NCBI RefSeq assembly: GCF_009759665.1
Contig: NZ_WQNE01000017.1
Location: 62,001 to 126,000 of the forward strand
Reading direction: 5' to 3'
DNA length: 64,000 nt
Origin: Bradyrhizobium cajani
GTDB taxonomy: Bacteria; Pseudomonadota; Alphaproteobacteria; Rhizobiales; Xanthobacteraceae
Shown piece by piece: positions 26,964 through 34,659 of the stretch; within the stretch, counting starts at the first letter, position 1; each line of letters starts with the position of its first letter. Below the pieces are notes generated by a model that was not told the DNA's origin, made no database searches, and was given only the letters and a program-made list of their open reading frames with translations. The position numbers and the translations under genes are program-made.

Positions 26964-28364
26964 ATGAGTCTCGCTGCGCTGGGCCTCACTGAAGCCGCGG
27001 CCGGCATTCGCGACGGCCGCTTCAGCTCCGTCGAGCTCGTCGCCGATTGCCTCAAGCGCATCGACGAGGTCGATCGCGAGGTCGAGGCCTGGGCGTTCCT
27101 CGATCGCGAGCACGCGATGCGGCAGGCCCTGGCCGCCGATGATCATCGCAAGCAGGGCAAGGCGACGGGGCCGCTGCACGGCGTGCCTGTCGGTATCAAG
27201 GACATCTTTGACACCGGCGACATGCCGACGGAATTCGGATCAGATCTGTGGACCGGACGCACGCCGCGCCGCGATGCGGCGGCCGTGGCGCGTCTGAGGG
27301 CGGCAGGAGCTGTGATCCTCGGCAAGACAGTGACCACCGAGTATGCGTACTACAATCCTGGCAAGACCCGAAATCCGCACAACCCGGACCATACGCCCGG
27401 CGGATCGTCCTCGGGCTCCGCCGCGGCCGTTGCGGCGCTGATGGCGCCAGGTGCCATCGGCTCGCAGACCAACGGCTCGGTGATCCGTCCTGCCGCCTTC
27501 TGCGGCGTGGTCGGCTTCAAGCCCACGCATGGCCTCATTCCGCGTAGCGGCGCGCTCGAACTGTCGCGCACGCTCGATCATGTCGGCGTGTTTGGGCGGA
27601 GCGTCGAGGATGTGGCCCTGCTGGCCGAGATCCTGGTCGGCTTCGACCAGGAGGATCCGGACACCCGGCCTGTTGCGTGTCCGCCATTCTCCACCGTAGC
27701 GGCGAGCGAGCCGCCGTTACCGCCGCGATTTGCCTTCGCGCGCTCTCCGGTCTGGGGTCAGGCCGAGCCGGTGACGCGTGATGCCTTTGCCGAACTCGTC
27801 GAGGCATTGGGCGATGCGTCGAACGAAGTCGAGCTTGGGCCCAGCTTCGATAAGGTCGTCGATATGCACCGTATCATCATGGAGGTTGATATGGCGCACA
27901 ATCTACGGCGCGACTACCAGCGAGGCGGCGACAGACTGAGCACACGGCTGCGGCAGGCGATCGAGCGCGGCCGCACGCATCTCGCGGTGGATTATTGCAA
28001 CGCACTGGCTGGGATTGCGCCGCTCAACCAGGCGCTGGACCATATCTTTGACGAATTCGACGCCGTCCTGACGCCCGCAGCGCCGGGCGAGGCGCCCGGA
28101 ATTGAGACGACCGGCAACCCCATTTTCTGCACGCTCTGGACCTATCTCGGCGTGCCCGCCATCAGCCTGCCGTTGATGAGCTCCGAAACTGGCCTTCCGC
28201 TGGGCGTTCAGCTTGTCGGTCGCCGCGGCAACGATGCCCGCCTCTTGCGCACGGCGCACTGGCTTGTCAGGACTATCGGGTGGACCGGTCGTGGCACTCG
28301 GCGCAAAGTCCCGAGCGCCGGGGCGAAATCGGCTCCCGGTGCGGAGAGAAGGAAAGTGCGATGA
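26964..28364 (+). CDS. Amidase (amidase signature family)
   Basis: A 466-residue hydrolase. The Ser-cisSer-Lys triad can be placed: Lys79 in GVPVGIKD, cis-Ser148 in PGGSSSGSA, and nucleophile Ser172 in TNGSVIRPAAFC. Amidase-signature enzymes cleave C-N amide bonds of amides, ureas, nitrile-derived amides or allophanate; this branch (TNGSVIRPAAFCGVVGFKPT) resembles small-molecule amidases more than GatA. It follows the TRAP genes by 31 bp, so the transporter probably brings in its substrate or a related acid. The last bases overlap the start of the small membrane protein gene (28361). Substrate unknown. Confidence 0.88.
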   Translation: MSLAALGLTEAAAGIRDGRFSSVELVADCLKRIDEVDREVEAWAFLDREHAMRQALAADDHRKQGKATGPLHGVPVGIKDIFDTGDMPTEFGSDLWTGRTPRRDAAAVARLRAAGAVILGKTVTTEYAYYNPGKTRNPHNPDHTPGGSSSGSAAAVAALMAPGAIGSQTNGSVIRPAAFCGVVGFKPTHGLIPRSGALELSRTLDHVGVFGRSVEDVALLAEILVGFDQEDPDTRPVACPPFSTVAASEPPLPPRFAFARSPVWGQAEPVTRDAFAELVEALGDASNEVELGPSFDKVVDMHRIIMEVDMAHNLRRDYQRGGDRLSTRLRQAIERGRTHLAVDYCNALAGIAPLNQALDHIFDEFDAVLTPAAPGEAPGIETTGNPIFCTLWTYLGVPAISLPLMSSETGLPLGVQLVGRRGNDARLLRTAHWLVRTIGWTGRGTRRKVPSAGAKSAPGAERRKVR

Positions 28365-28531
28365 CCAATCTGATCACCGGAATCATCGGTCTCGCGCTCG
28401 TGATGACATTTCTCGGAATCCTGGTGTTTTGGATCAAGGCCATTCCCCTCATCGTCATTGTTATTGGCGTGATGATCCTGGCGGTGATCGATTTCGTGCA
28501 TTCGCTACGGACGAACCGCGTGCTTCGCTGA
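28361..28531 (+). CDS. 56-residue membrane protein coupled to the amidase gene
   Basis: A short protein consisting almost entirely of two hydrophobic helices: MTNLITGIIGLALVMTFLGI (first) and AIPLIVIVIGVMILAVIDFV (second), with a basic C-terminal HSLRTNRVLR. Its start overlaps the amidase stop by 4 nt (ATGA 28361-28364), so it is translated with the TRAP-amidase operon. The ribosome site GAGAAGGAAAGTGCG is strong. Function unknown; candidates are a transporter-associated helper subunit or a regulator of the membrane complex. Confidence 0.7.
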   Translation: MTNLITGIIGLALVMTFLGILVFWIKAIPLIVIVIGVMILAVIDFVHSLRTNRVLR

Positions 28532-28805
28532 CGGATGATGTTGCGCGCTTCGACGTGGCGCGCGTGTTCCCCGGCGCTTCCCTCCGAAAGACCTTGGTTG
28601 CGGGAGCCGCAACACCCGATCTCTGCGAAATGGTCGCCAACCCTTCCGGGTCGTCTGCGCCGATATCGCTAGAATCGGTGGCTGCGGGCCTGGATTTGAA
28701 GGTGCGTAAATTTAGCGAGCCCTGCTACGGAGAGAAATCCGCGAGCGCCCTTCGCGGCGATCATCCAGCGAACGCAATCGTACAAAATCGTGCTCAAGCG
28801 TATAA

Positions 28806-28890
28806 TGGTGCCCCTGGCCGGAATCGAACCAGCACTCCTTGCGGAACTCGATTTTGAGTCGAGCGCGTCTACCAGTTCCGCCACAGGGGC
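28806..28890 (-). tRNA. tRNA-Leu(CAA), CCA encoded
   Basis: The reverse strand folds into an 85-nt class II tRNA: acceptor GCCCCTG.../...AGGGGC, discriminator A and encoded CCA, D-loop GGAACTGGTAGACGCG, anticodon stem-loop CTCGA-CTCAAAA-TCGAG with anticodon CAA, variable arm TTCCGCAAGGAG, and T-loop GGTTCGATTCC. Anticodon CAA reads UUG leucine codons. A good sigma-70 promoter precedes it. No integrase or repeated attachment site lies beside it. Confidence 0.95.
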
Positions 28891-28932
28891 CCTCGGTCGG
28901 CCCCTCGGATGAGGGCGTCGCGAAGCCGGCGG

Positions 28933-28960
28933 ACTATAGCCATGGACAGGACGGGGTCAA
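28933..28960 (-). promoter_or_regulatory. Sigma-70 promoter for tRNA-Leu
   Basis: On the minus strand, TTGACC (28955-28960) and TATAGT (28933-28938) are separated by 16 nt, about 43 nt before the tRNA 5' end. Confidence 0.8.
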
Positions 28961-29049
28961 CCCGCGCCAAAGTGATCCAGGCCGTTCTCGACAGCCGCAT
29001 GGGCCGGGGCTAGAGGCTTGGGGGCGCAAGAGATGCGAGAGAGGCTGCT

Positions 29050-29592
29050 GTGACGACCCCGAGTGCCGCAATACCTGCATTCAAGCAGGCCAAGGCCGGT
29101 CCTGCGCTGACCGCCTCGCTGCTCGTCACGTTGATCGCCGCGGCCACGATCGCGGGCGCCTGGTTCTTTCAGCTGGTGCTGGAGATCCTGCCCTGTCCGC
29201 TTTGCCTGGAGCAGCGCTACGCCTACTACCTCGCGATCCCGCTCGGTGCGCTCACCGCCCTTGCGGCGCGGAGCGGCGCGCCGCGGCCGCTACTGCTCGC
29301 CGGCCTTGCGATCCTCGCGCTCGCGACGCTCGCCAATGCCGGTCTCGGCGCCTACCACTCCGGCGTCGAATGGGGGTTCTGGAAGGGACCGACCGATTGC
29401 TCCGGTCCCGTCGTCAATCTCGGCAATGCCGGCGACCTGTTCTCGCGGCTCGACACCGTGAAGGTGGTGCGCTGCGACGAGGTGCAGTGGCGCTTCCTCG
29501 GCCTCTCGCTCGCCGGCTACAACGTGCTGATCTCGCTGCTGATGGCCGCGATCGCGGCGTGGGGATTTGTGCGGACGGCGAAGCGTTCGTAA
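29050..29592 (+). CDS. dsbB: Disulfide bond formation protein B (DsbB)
   Basis: A 180-residue inner-membrane oxidase with four hydrophobic helices that re-oxidises DsbA using quinone. Both redox pairs are present: CPLC at residues 49-52 in the first periplasmic loop and Cys117 (TDCSG) with Cys142 (VRCDE) in the second. The proline/glycine-flanked PCPLCLEQRYAYYLA context is typical. Start is GTG 29050, preceded by GAGAGAGGCTGCT. A DsbA-type protein is encoded 4 kb away at 33672, but not in the same operon. A dispersed repeat follows. Confidence 0.9.
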   Translation: MTTPSAAIPAFKQAKAGPALTASLLVTLIAAATIAGAWFFQLVLEILPCPLCLEQRYAYYLAIPLGALTALAARSGAPRPLLLAGLAILALATLANAGLGAYHSGVEWGFWKGPTDCSGPVVNLGNAGDLFSRLDTVKVVRCDEVQWRFLGLSLAGYNVLISLLMAAIAAWGFVRTAKRS

Positions 29593-29597
29593 CCGCC

Positions 29598-29690
29598 ATA
29601 GGGTGGGCAAAGCGCAGCGTGCCCACCATTTTTAGCGACATTGCGGGAGCATGGTGGGCACGGCGCTGGTGCGCCTTTGCCCACCCTACG
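29598..29690. repeat. Dispersed inverted repeat, family 4 (GGGTGGGCAAAG)
   Basis: Arms TAGGGTGGGCAAAG (29599-29612) and CTTTGCCCACCCTA (29675-29688) are perfect inverse complements, and an inner pair GTGCCCACCAT/ATGGTGGGCAC is also present. Sits between dsbB and the convergent abrB-like gene and could terminate both. Confidence 0.85.
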
Positions 29691-29723
29691 AGAGCGGAGC
29701 TCCGCTACGGGGGCTGCGCCCCG

Positions 29724-30809
29724 TCAATCATCCACGTCGTCCTGCGTGCGGCCGAACAGGTGCACGATGCCGGGCGTTGCGATCGTCACGAAGACGAAGC
29801 GTGACAGATGATGGGCGCCGACGAAGATCGGGTCGATGTGCAGCGTCAGGGCCAGCGCCAGCATGGCGTCCATCGCGCCCGGCGCGAAGGCGACGACGAC
29901 ATCGGAGAACTTCACCTGCGTGGTGAGCGCGACGATGCCGACGAAGATGGCGGAGACGGCGATCGCCACGGCAAATGAGCCCAGCGCCGCATTGATGTGG
30001 CCGGCGAGGGTCTTGATCCGCATCCGCGCGAAGCGGCTGCCGATCAGCGCGCCGATGCCGACCAGCGCCACGCCGCGCCCCCAGTCCGGCAGGCCCCCCT
30101 CGACCCAGCCCACGCCATGCAGCGCGTTGGAGGCGATCATCGCGCCGAACATCCAGCTCGCTGGAAATTTGATCAGTCGCAGCACGAGCGCCATCGCCAG
30201 CGATGCGGCGACCAGCTCCAGGAGCTCGAGTGGCGAGGCGGTCGTCGTCGTCAACACCGGTGCGGCCGACGGCGCGACGCCCGCGATCGCCAGCACCATC
30301 GGCAGTGCCGCAGTGAGGATGATGACGCGCATGGTCTGCACCACCGCGATGCCCGGCAGGTCAGCGCCGCGCTCCACCGCCAGGATCGTGATCTGCGACA
30401 GCGCGCCGGGGCTGCCGGCAAGGAAGGCCGAGGTGCGGTCCCAGCCATGGATGCGCTGGAGGTAATAGCTCGATCCGAAGGTCGAGCAGAAGGTCGCGAG
30501 CGCAAGCAGGCCGATGGTGAGGGGATAGGCGCTGACCTGCTGGATCAAATGGCGCGAGACGACCGAGCCCAGCGAAATGCCGAGCAGAACCAGCACGGTC
30601 TGGGTCAGGATCGGCGGCAGCGTCAGCTGGCGGCCGGCGATCGCGGCGATCCCGACCGCGATCATCGAACCCGAGATCAGCCCACCGGGAAGGCCGGCGA
30701 CCAGAAACACCAGGCCGCCGGCGGTACCGATGACAAGCGTCTCCACCGTGCTCAAGATCTTGGCACGGCTCGGCCATTCGAACGGCAGGGAGGCGGTGAT
30801 TTGCTTCAC
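29724..30809 (-). CDS. AbrB-family membrane protein
   Basis: A 361-residue polytopic protein of the COG3180/AbrB 'ammonia monooxygenase' family, whose name is historical. It has about ten hydrophobic helices in two halves with related glycine-rich motifs: AGGLVFLVAGLPGGLISGSMIAVG in the first half and LKFPASWMFGAMIASNALHGVGWVEGG-like sequence in the second. In E. coli AbrB affects aidB expression; the biochemical role is unknown and may be transport. Start is GTG 30809. It is convergent with dsbB across a dispersed repeat. Confidence 0.82.
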   Translation of the reverse strand: MKQITASLPFEWPSRAKILSTVETLVIGTAGGLVFLVAGLPGGLISGSMIAVGIAAIAGRQLTLPPILTQTVLVLLGISLGSVVSRHLIQQVSAYPLTIGLLALATFCSTFGSSYYLQRIHGWDRTSAFLAGSPGALSQITILAVERGADLPGIAVVQTMRVIILTAALPMVLAIAGVAPSAAPVLTTTTASPLELLELVAASLAMALVLRLIKFPASWMFGAMIASNALHGVGWVEGGLPDWGRGVALVGIGALIGSRFARMRIKTLAGHINAALGSFAVAIAVSAIFVGIVALTTQVKFSDVVVAFAPGAMDAMLALALTLHIDPIFVGAHHLSRFVFVTIATPGIVHLFGRTQDDVDD

Positions 30810-30910
30810 GCCACCTTATCGCAAATCGGCGAGAGGCGCACAATTGCAGGCTCGTCATGCCGCAATGCGCACGCCTCTCACTGATGCTCGCAAGCCGTAT
30901 TGTGACGGAT

Positions 30911-31195
30911 TTACTTCTTGTCGGCGGCGGGTGCGGCGGTGCCGGCCTTCGCTTCCTTCATGCACTCGCGGCGGAATTTCTTGCGCTCCTTGCCCTTCAA
31001 TCCCTTGGCGTCCGCCTGCTTGGAGCATTCGAGCGATTCCGCCGAGCGCTCCTTCGGCGCTTTCTTCTCGGTGGTGGTGGCGGCATCGGTCTTGGTATCA
31101 GATTTGGCGGCCGGCGCGGCGGCCTGAGCGAAGGCGGTGCCGGTGGCGAGCAGGGAGGCGAGGGCGACGGCTGCGAGGCGAGAGGCGAGGGTCAT
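30911..31195 (-). CDS. PsiF-repeat family small exported protein
   Basis: A 94-residue protein. ATG 31195 gives a signal peptide (MTLASRLAAVALASLLATGT, cleaved before QAAA). The Lys/Thr-rich mature part has ECSKQADAKGLKGKERKKF and RRECMKEAK, the C-x-x-x-A-x-x-K-x-L-x-G-x-x-R-x-x-F-x-x-x-C pattern of the PsiF repeat (phosphate-starvation-inducible protein of E. coli). Its function is unknown. It lies next to, and divergent from, a small exported protein gene at 31397. Confidence 0.78.
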   Translation of the reverse strand: MTLASRLAAVALASLLATGTAFAQAAAPAAKSDTKTDAATTTEKKAPKERSAESLECSKQADAKGLKGKERKKFRRECMKEAKAGTAAPAADKK

Positions 31196-31396
31196 GTGCT
31201 GAGCTCTTCTTTCGAGAATTGCGAAGGAGTGAGAACGTCGGCCTGCGTTGCTGAACGCGACATGAATGAGCCAAGCGGCGGGATCACTATATTTTGGCGG
31301 CGAAAGCCATCGCATCCTTGTCGCAAGCGGCCGGCACGCTAGGATAGCAATCCTCGTTTCACTTTCGCCGGGGAAGACCAAGGAGGAGACCCAGGG

Positions 31397-31888
31397 ATGA
31401 CCATTCAGGCAAAATTGTTGTGTGCGATTGCAGCGTCGGGTGTCGTGGCATTGGTGGCCGTCGCACCGGCGCAGGCACTGACATCGCAGGAGTGCAGCGC
31501 GAAATATCAGGCGGCCAAGAAGGACGGCTCGCTCGGCACCATGAAGTGGAATGACTTCCGCAAGGCCCAGTGCGGTGCGGACGCAACGCCTGCCGCTGCG
31601 CCGAGCGCGGCTGCTCCGGCTGCGCCCGCCGCTCCCGCCGAGCCGAAGCAGGCGAAGAAGGAGGCGGCCCCCGCCGCCGCGCCGACGCTGCCGGCTGGAC
31701 CTGCGATCTATCCGAACGCGGTCGATCCGAAATATGCCAAGGAGACCGCCGGCAAGGCGCGCCTCCACACCTGCGTCGACCAGTACAATGCCAACAAGGC
31801 GACCAACGCCAATGGCGGCTTGAAGTGGATCCAGAAGGGCGGCGGCTATTACAGCGAATGCACCAAGAAGCTGAAGGGCGCTGCCTGA
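31397..31888 (+). CDS. Exported Ala/Pro-rich protein with two cysteine-containing motifs
   Basis: A 163-residue protein with a signal peptide (CAIAASGVVALVAVAPAQA). After cleavage it has a QECSAKYQAAKKDGSLGTMKW block and, after an Ala/Pro/Lys linker, TCVDQYNANKATNANGGLKW followed by a single-Cys C-terminus (SECTKK). The two blocks look like a duplicated motif (ECSAKYQAAK...MKW / TCVDQYNANK...LKW), so the protein may be an internal duplication. Function unknown. It is ended by a strong hairpin terminator at 31913. Confidence 0.7.
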   Translation: MTIQAKLLCAIAASGVVALVAVAPAQALTSQECSAKYQAAKKDGSLGTMKWNDFRKAQCGADATPAAAPSAAAPAAPAAPAEPKQAKKEAAPAAAPTLPAGPAIYPNAVDPKYAKETAGKARLHTCVDQYNANKATNANGGLKWIQKGGGYYSECTKKLKGAA

Positions 31889-31912
31889 GCTTTGACGTGA
31901 TGCGGCAATGCG

Positions 31913-31940
31913 ATGGCCGGAGCAACGCTCCGGCCATTTT
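31913..31940 (+). terminator. Rho-independent terminator
   Basis: An 11-bp perfect stem ATGGCCGGAGC/GCTCCGGCCAT with loop AAC (31913-31937), followed by TTT. Located 25 nt after the stop codon at 31888. Confidence 0.75.
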
Positions 31941-31942
31941 GC

Positions 31943-32491
31943 TCAGTCGAGCAGCTTCTCGGCCGATTTCGCCACGAGTTGCGACCGCTTGCGCGGACCG
32001 CGCTCGACGAACAGCAGGCTCTGGCCGAAGATGAAGCAGTAGAACAGGAAAGCCTGTGCCTCGGCCTCCTCGGCCGCGAGGCCGGTCGCGCGGTAGAGCT
32101 CGGCGACGTGCTTGAGCCGCGCCGCATCCACGCTCGCCGCCGCCGCCGCGGCGCCGTCGTCCGTGCGGGCCCATTGCCGGATCGCGAGCTCGATCGCCAT
32201 GCCTTCCGGGTTCAGCCGCTCGGAATAAAGCTGGATCATCGCCTTCAGCCGCTCGCGGGGCTCTTGCCCGTCGAGACTCGTCTGCTGCGCGATCGCCGCG
32301 GCGCGCCCCTCGCGCCAGCGTTCCAGCATGGCCTCGAGCAGCGCGGCGCGGTCGGCGAAGCGGCGGTAGAAGCCGCCCTTGGTGACGCCGAGATTCTTGG
32401 CGAGCACCTCGACCCGTACCCCCTCGACCCCCGAGCGGGCGAGCTCGGTGAATCCCGCCTCGACCCAGACATCGCCCTTGCCGTCGCTCAT
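31943..32491 (-). CDS. TetR-family transcriptional regulator
   Basis: A 182-residue repressor. The N-terminal helix-turn-helix is visible as RVEVLAKNLGVTKGGFYRRFADRAALLEAML (about residues 26-56), including the typical KGGFYRRF recognition helix. The remaining helical domain should bind an acyl-CoA, fatty acid or drug ligand. The gene is divergent from two thioesterase genes at 32588 and 33025; two palindromic sites lie in the 96-bp intergenic space, so it very likely represses its own and the thioesterase promoter. Confidence 0.9.
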   Translation of the reverse strand: MSDGKGDVWVEAGFTELARSGVEGVRVEVLAKNLGVTKGGFYRRFADRAALLEAMLERWREGRAAAIAQQTSLDGQEPRERLKAMIQLYSERLNPEGMAIELAIRQWARTDDGAAAAAASVDAARLKHVAELYRATGLAAEEAEAQAFLFYCFIFGQSLLFVERGPRKRSQLVAKSAEKLLD

Positions 32492-32514
32492 GAAGGAAGC
32501 CTCACCGGTTCTTG

Positions 32515-32528
32515 ATACGGTGCCGTAT
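32515..32528. promoter_or_regulatory. TetR operator 1: ATACGG-TG-CCGTAT
   Basis: A perfect 6-bp inverted repeat with a 2-bp centre between divergent tetR and thioesterase genes. A second related site lies 35 bp away (centre to centre), so two regulator dimers may bind in phase-shifted or cooperative fashion. Confidence 0.8.
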
Positions 32529-32547
32529 TGCTAACCCGTCCCCTGCC

Positions 32548-32565
32548 TGATACGCTACCGTATCA
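32548..32565. promoter_or_regulatory. TetR operator 2: TGATACG-CTAC-CGTATCA
   Basis: A 7-bp inverted repeat with 4-nt spacer sharing TACG/CGTA core bases with operator 1. It lies 22 bp before the thioesterase start codon at 32588. Confidence 0.8.
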
Positions 32566-32587
32566 ACGATCAATCAAAGGGCAGGGA

Positions 32588-33028
32588 ATGGCGATGGAGC
32601 AGGAGGCGACCTATCGCGGCACGGTCTATCCGTGGCAATGCGATCATGTCGGCCACATGAACATCATGTGGTATGTCGGCAAGTTCGACGAGGCCAACTG
32701 GAATCTGTTCGCCCGCCTCGGGCTGACGCCGAGCTATCTGCGCAGTTCCGGCCGCGGCATGGCGGCGGTGCAGCAGAACATCGCCTACAGGCGTGAACTG
32801 CTCGCCGGCGACATCGTCGAGATCCGCAGCCATCTGCTCGAGCTTGGCGACAAGTCGATCCGCTTCCGGCACGACATGACGAACGCCGAGACCGGCGAGA
32901 TCGCCGCTTCCTGCGAGATCACGGGCGTGCACATGGATCGCGGGCTGCGAAAGTCAGTGCCGTTCGTGGATGCCATCCGCCAAGCGCCTCGAGGCATCTT
33001 GCCGAATCGGCCGAGGCCTGAGCCATGA
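32588..33028 (+). CDS. Acyl-CoA thioesterase, YbgC/4HBT-like
   Basis: A 146-residue single hotdog enzyme. ATG 32588 is preceded by AGGGCAGGGA. The active-site block VYPWQCDHVGHMNIMWYVGKF near residue 15-35 has the conserved Asp-x-x-x-H/N arrangement of 4-hydroxybenzoyl-CoA thioesterase (QCDHVGHMN). It hydrolyses a CoA or ACP thioester; substrate unknown. It is divergent from a TetR repressor and overlaps the next thioesterase gene by 4 nt, so the two are one regulated operon. Confidence 0.87.
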   Translation: MAMEQEATYRGTVYPWQCDHVGHMNIMWYVGKFDEANWNLFARLGLTPSYLRSSGRGMAAVQQNIAYRRELLAGDIVEIRSHLLELGDKSIRFRHDMTNAETGEIAASCEITGVHMDRGLRKSVPFVDAIRQAPRGILPNRPRPEP

Positions 33029-33489
33029 CCGCGTTCGAGCCGAGAAATCCTGGCTATCGTGCGGCTGCCATTGCCATGTTCGAGGGCCAGCCGGCAATGC
33101 GTACGCTTGGCGTCGTGATCGTCCGCCTTGCGCCGGGGGAGGTCGAGCTGGCGATGCTGCATTCGCCCGCCTTCACCCAGCAGAACGGTTTCATCCATGC
33201 GGGCATCATCACGGCGGGGCTCGACAATGCCTGCGGCGTGGCCGCCTTCACCTTGATGCCGTGCGAGGCCGACATCCTCACCGTCGAGTTCAAGACCTCG
33301 CTGCTCGCGCCCGCCCGCGGCGAGCGCTTCATCTTCAAGGCCGAGGTGGTCAAGCCCGGCCGCACGCTGACTTTCTGCGAGGCCAGGGCGTTTGCCGAGC
33401 ACGAGGGCAAGACCACGCTGATTGCCGCCATGACCGGCACATTGATGGCGATGCTGCCTCGCGAAGCAGCGAACACGGCCCCCGCATAG
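33025..33489 (+). CDS. PaaI-family thioesterase
   Basis: A 154-residue hotdog thioesterase. The conserved core HSPAFTQQNGFIHAGIITAG (residues 51-70) corresponds to the PaaI helix region, with the usual N-G-x-x-H-x-G motif here NGFIHAG. It overlaps the preceding thioesterase gene (ATGA at 33025-33028). Two related but different hotdog enzymes in one TetR-controlled operon suggest clearing of CoA thioesters from a particular degradation pathway. Substrate unknown. Confidence 0.87.
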   Translation: MTAFEPRNPGYRAAAIAMFEGQPAMRTLGVVIVRLAPGEVELAMLHSPAFTQQNGFIHAGIITAGLDNACGVAAFTLMPCEADILTVEFKTSLLAPARGERFIFKAEVVKPGRTLTFCEARAFAEHEGKTTLIAAMTGTLMAMLPREAANTAPA

Positions 33490-33560
33490 CGCGGCCATCT
33501 TTCGCTGCGGTTCGTGCCGGCCGCATCGGCGTTGCGTGGAAGCTTTCGCTGGTCCCCAGG

Positions 33561-33587
33561 GCGGTGACATCGGCGGTGCGGTGACAT
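33561..33587. repeat. Direct repeat GCGGTGACAT spaced 17 bp
   Basis: GCGGTGACAT at 33561-33570 and 33578-33587 lies upstream of the DsbA-like gene. Direct repeats of this sort can be regulator sites, but none is identified. Confidence 0.5.
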
Positions 33588-33671
33588 TACCGCCGCGACA
33601 CTCTATATGGAGCGTAACATTTCCCGGTCCCGAACCGTATCAACGGCGATGGGACCGAAACGGGACGAGAT

Positions 33672-34331
33672 ATGGCTAAATTCAGGAGCAGCGGCCTCGT
33701 GCCGACACGGCGCGCGGCGCTGACGCTGATTGGGGCAGGCGCCCTGGCTGCGGGCGGAATCACCTTCGCGCGTGCGGCGGCCGACGATGACGAGGTGCTG
33801 ACCGAAGCCAAGGTGCTGCGCGATCCCGACACGCCGGTCGCCGGCAATCCCGATGGCAACATCACCATCGTCGAATGGTCCGACTACAATTGTCCCTATT
33901 GCCGCAAGCTCGAGCCCGAGCTGCGCCAGGTCGTCCAGGACGACGGCAAGGTGAGACTGGTGATGAAGGACTGGCCGATCCTCGGACCGATCTCGGTGAC
34001 CGCGGCACGGATCGCGCTCGCGGCGAAATTCCAGGGCAAGTACCATCAGGCCCATGACGCCATGATGGGTGTCAGCTCGCGCCTGACCGAGCCGCGCATC
34101 AACGAGCTGCTGGCTGGCGCCGGCGTCGACATGGACCGCCTGAAGCGCGATCTTACCGACCACGGCAAGGACATCGACGCCATTCTCAAGCGCAACAACG
34201 AGCAGGCCGAAGCCTTCGGCTTCCGCGGCACCCCGTCCTTCATCGTCGGCAAGTACCGCGTGCCCGGCGTGCTCAGCATGACCGAGTTCGAGCAGGTCAT
34301 TGCGGACGCCCGCAAGGCCAAGATGAACTGA
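33672..34331 (+). CDS. DsbA-family thiol-disulfide oxidoreductase
   Basis: A 219-residue exported thioredoxin-fold protein. The N-terminus (TRRAALTLIGAGALAAGGIT) is a signal with a twin-arginine-like RR. The redox motif CPYC is at residues 74-77 in IVEWSDYNCPYCRKLEPE, and the cis-proline loop is GFRGTPSFIVGK near residue 185. DsbA-type proteins introduce disulfides in the periplasm; together with DsbB at 29050 they could form an oxidative folding pair. Upstream is a direct repeat and no neighbouring operon partner. Whether it acts as an oxidase or isomerase cannot be read. Confidence 0.88.
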   Translation: MAKFRSSGLVPTRRAALTLIGAGALAAGGITFARAAADDDEVLTEAKVLRDPDTPVAGNPDGNITIVEWSDYNCPYCRKLEPELRQVVQDDGKVRLVMKDWPILGPISVTAARIALAAKFQGKYHQAHDAMMGVSSRLTEPRINELLAGAGVDMDRLKRDLTDHGKDIDAILKRNNEQAEAFGFRGTPSFIVGKYRVPGVLSMTEFEQVIADARKAKMN

Positions 34332-34340
34332 CGCGCGACT

Positions 34341-34376
34341 GCCAATTGCAGTCAACAAGCCAATTGCAGTCAACAC
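34341..34376. repeat. 18-bp tandem duplication after dsbA
   Basis: GCCAATTGCAGTCAACA occurs at 34341-34357 and again at 34359-34375, giving an 18-bp unit repeated twice, starting 9 bp after the dsbA stop codon. Confidence 0.85.
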
Positions 34377-34378
34377 AA

Positions 34379-34407
34379 AGGCGCCGCCGCAGGCCGCGAC
34401 GGCGCCT
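34379..34407. terminator. Hairpin AGGCGCCG/CGGCGCCT between convergent genes
   Basis: An 8-bp stem with a loop that itself can pair (GCAGGCCGC) lies between the convergent dsbA and the 34428 gene. No long T-tract follows on either side, so terminator function is only likely. Confidence 0.5.
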
Positions 34408-34427
34408 CGTTCATATCCGGGCGACAG

Positions 34428-34634
34428 TTACTTCGAGGAGATCCGGACCCAATCCTTGTGCGCGCGATCGCGCAGCGCGTCCCAATCGGCCTTGGCGACA
34501 TCCCAGTTCACGATGGTGCGATTGGTGATCGCGACCTCGCCATTGGCGACTGACGACGTCTGCATGGAATCATAGACGTAAACGCCGCCCGCAAGCAGCA
34601 GCGCGCCCAGGATCATTCCGAAAAAAGTCTGCAT
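34428..34634 (-). CDS. Small membrane-anchored protein, unknown
   Basis: A 68-residue protein starting at ATG 34634, preceded by GGAGGG at a good distance. Residues 4-21 form one transmembrane helix (FFGMILGALLLAGGVYVYDS), and the rest is a short hydrophilic domain ending in a cluster of charged residues. No family recognised. An exact EcfG-type promoter lies 25 nt upstream, which marks it as a likely general-stress membrane protein. Confidence 0.75.
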   Translation of the reverse strand: MQTFFGMILGALLLAGGVYVYDSMQTSSVANGEVAITNRTIVNWDVAKADWDALRDRAHKDWVRISSK

Positions 34635-34659
34635 GGTGAACCCTCCGGTGACGGGCGAT

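Noticed and set aside
28806..28890. tRNA-Leu as an integration site of a genomic island
   Set aside because: No integrase, no partial repeat of the tRNA 3' end and no change in composition on either side.
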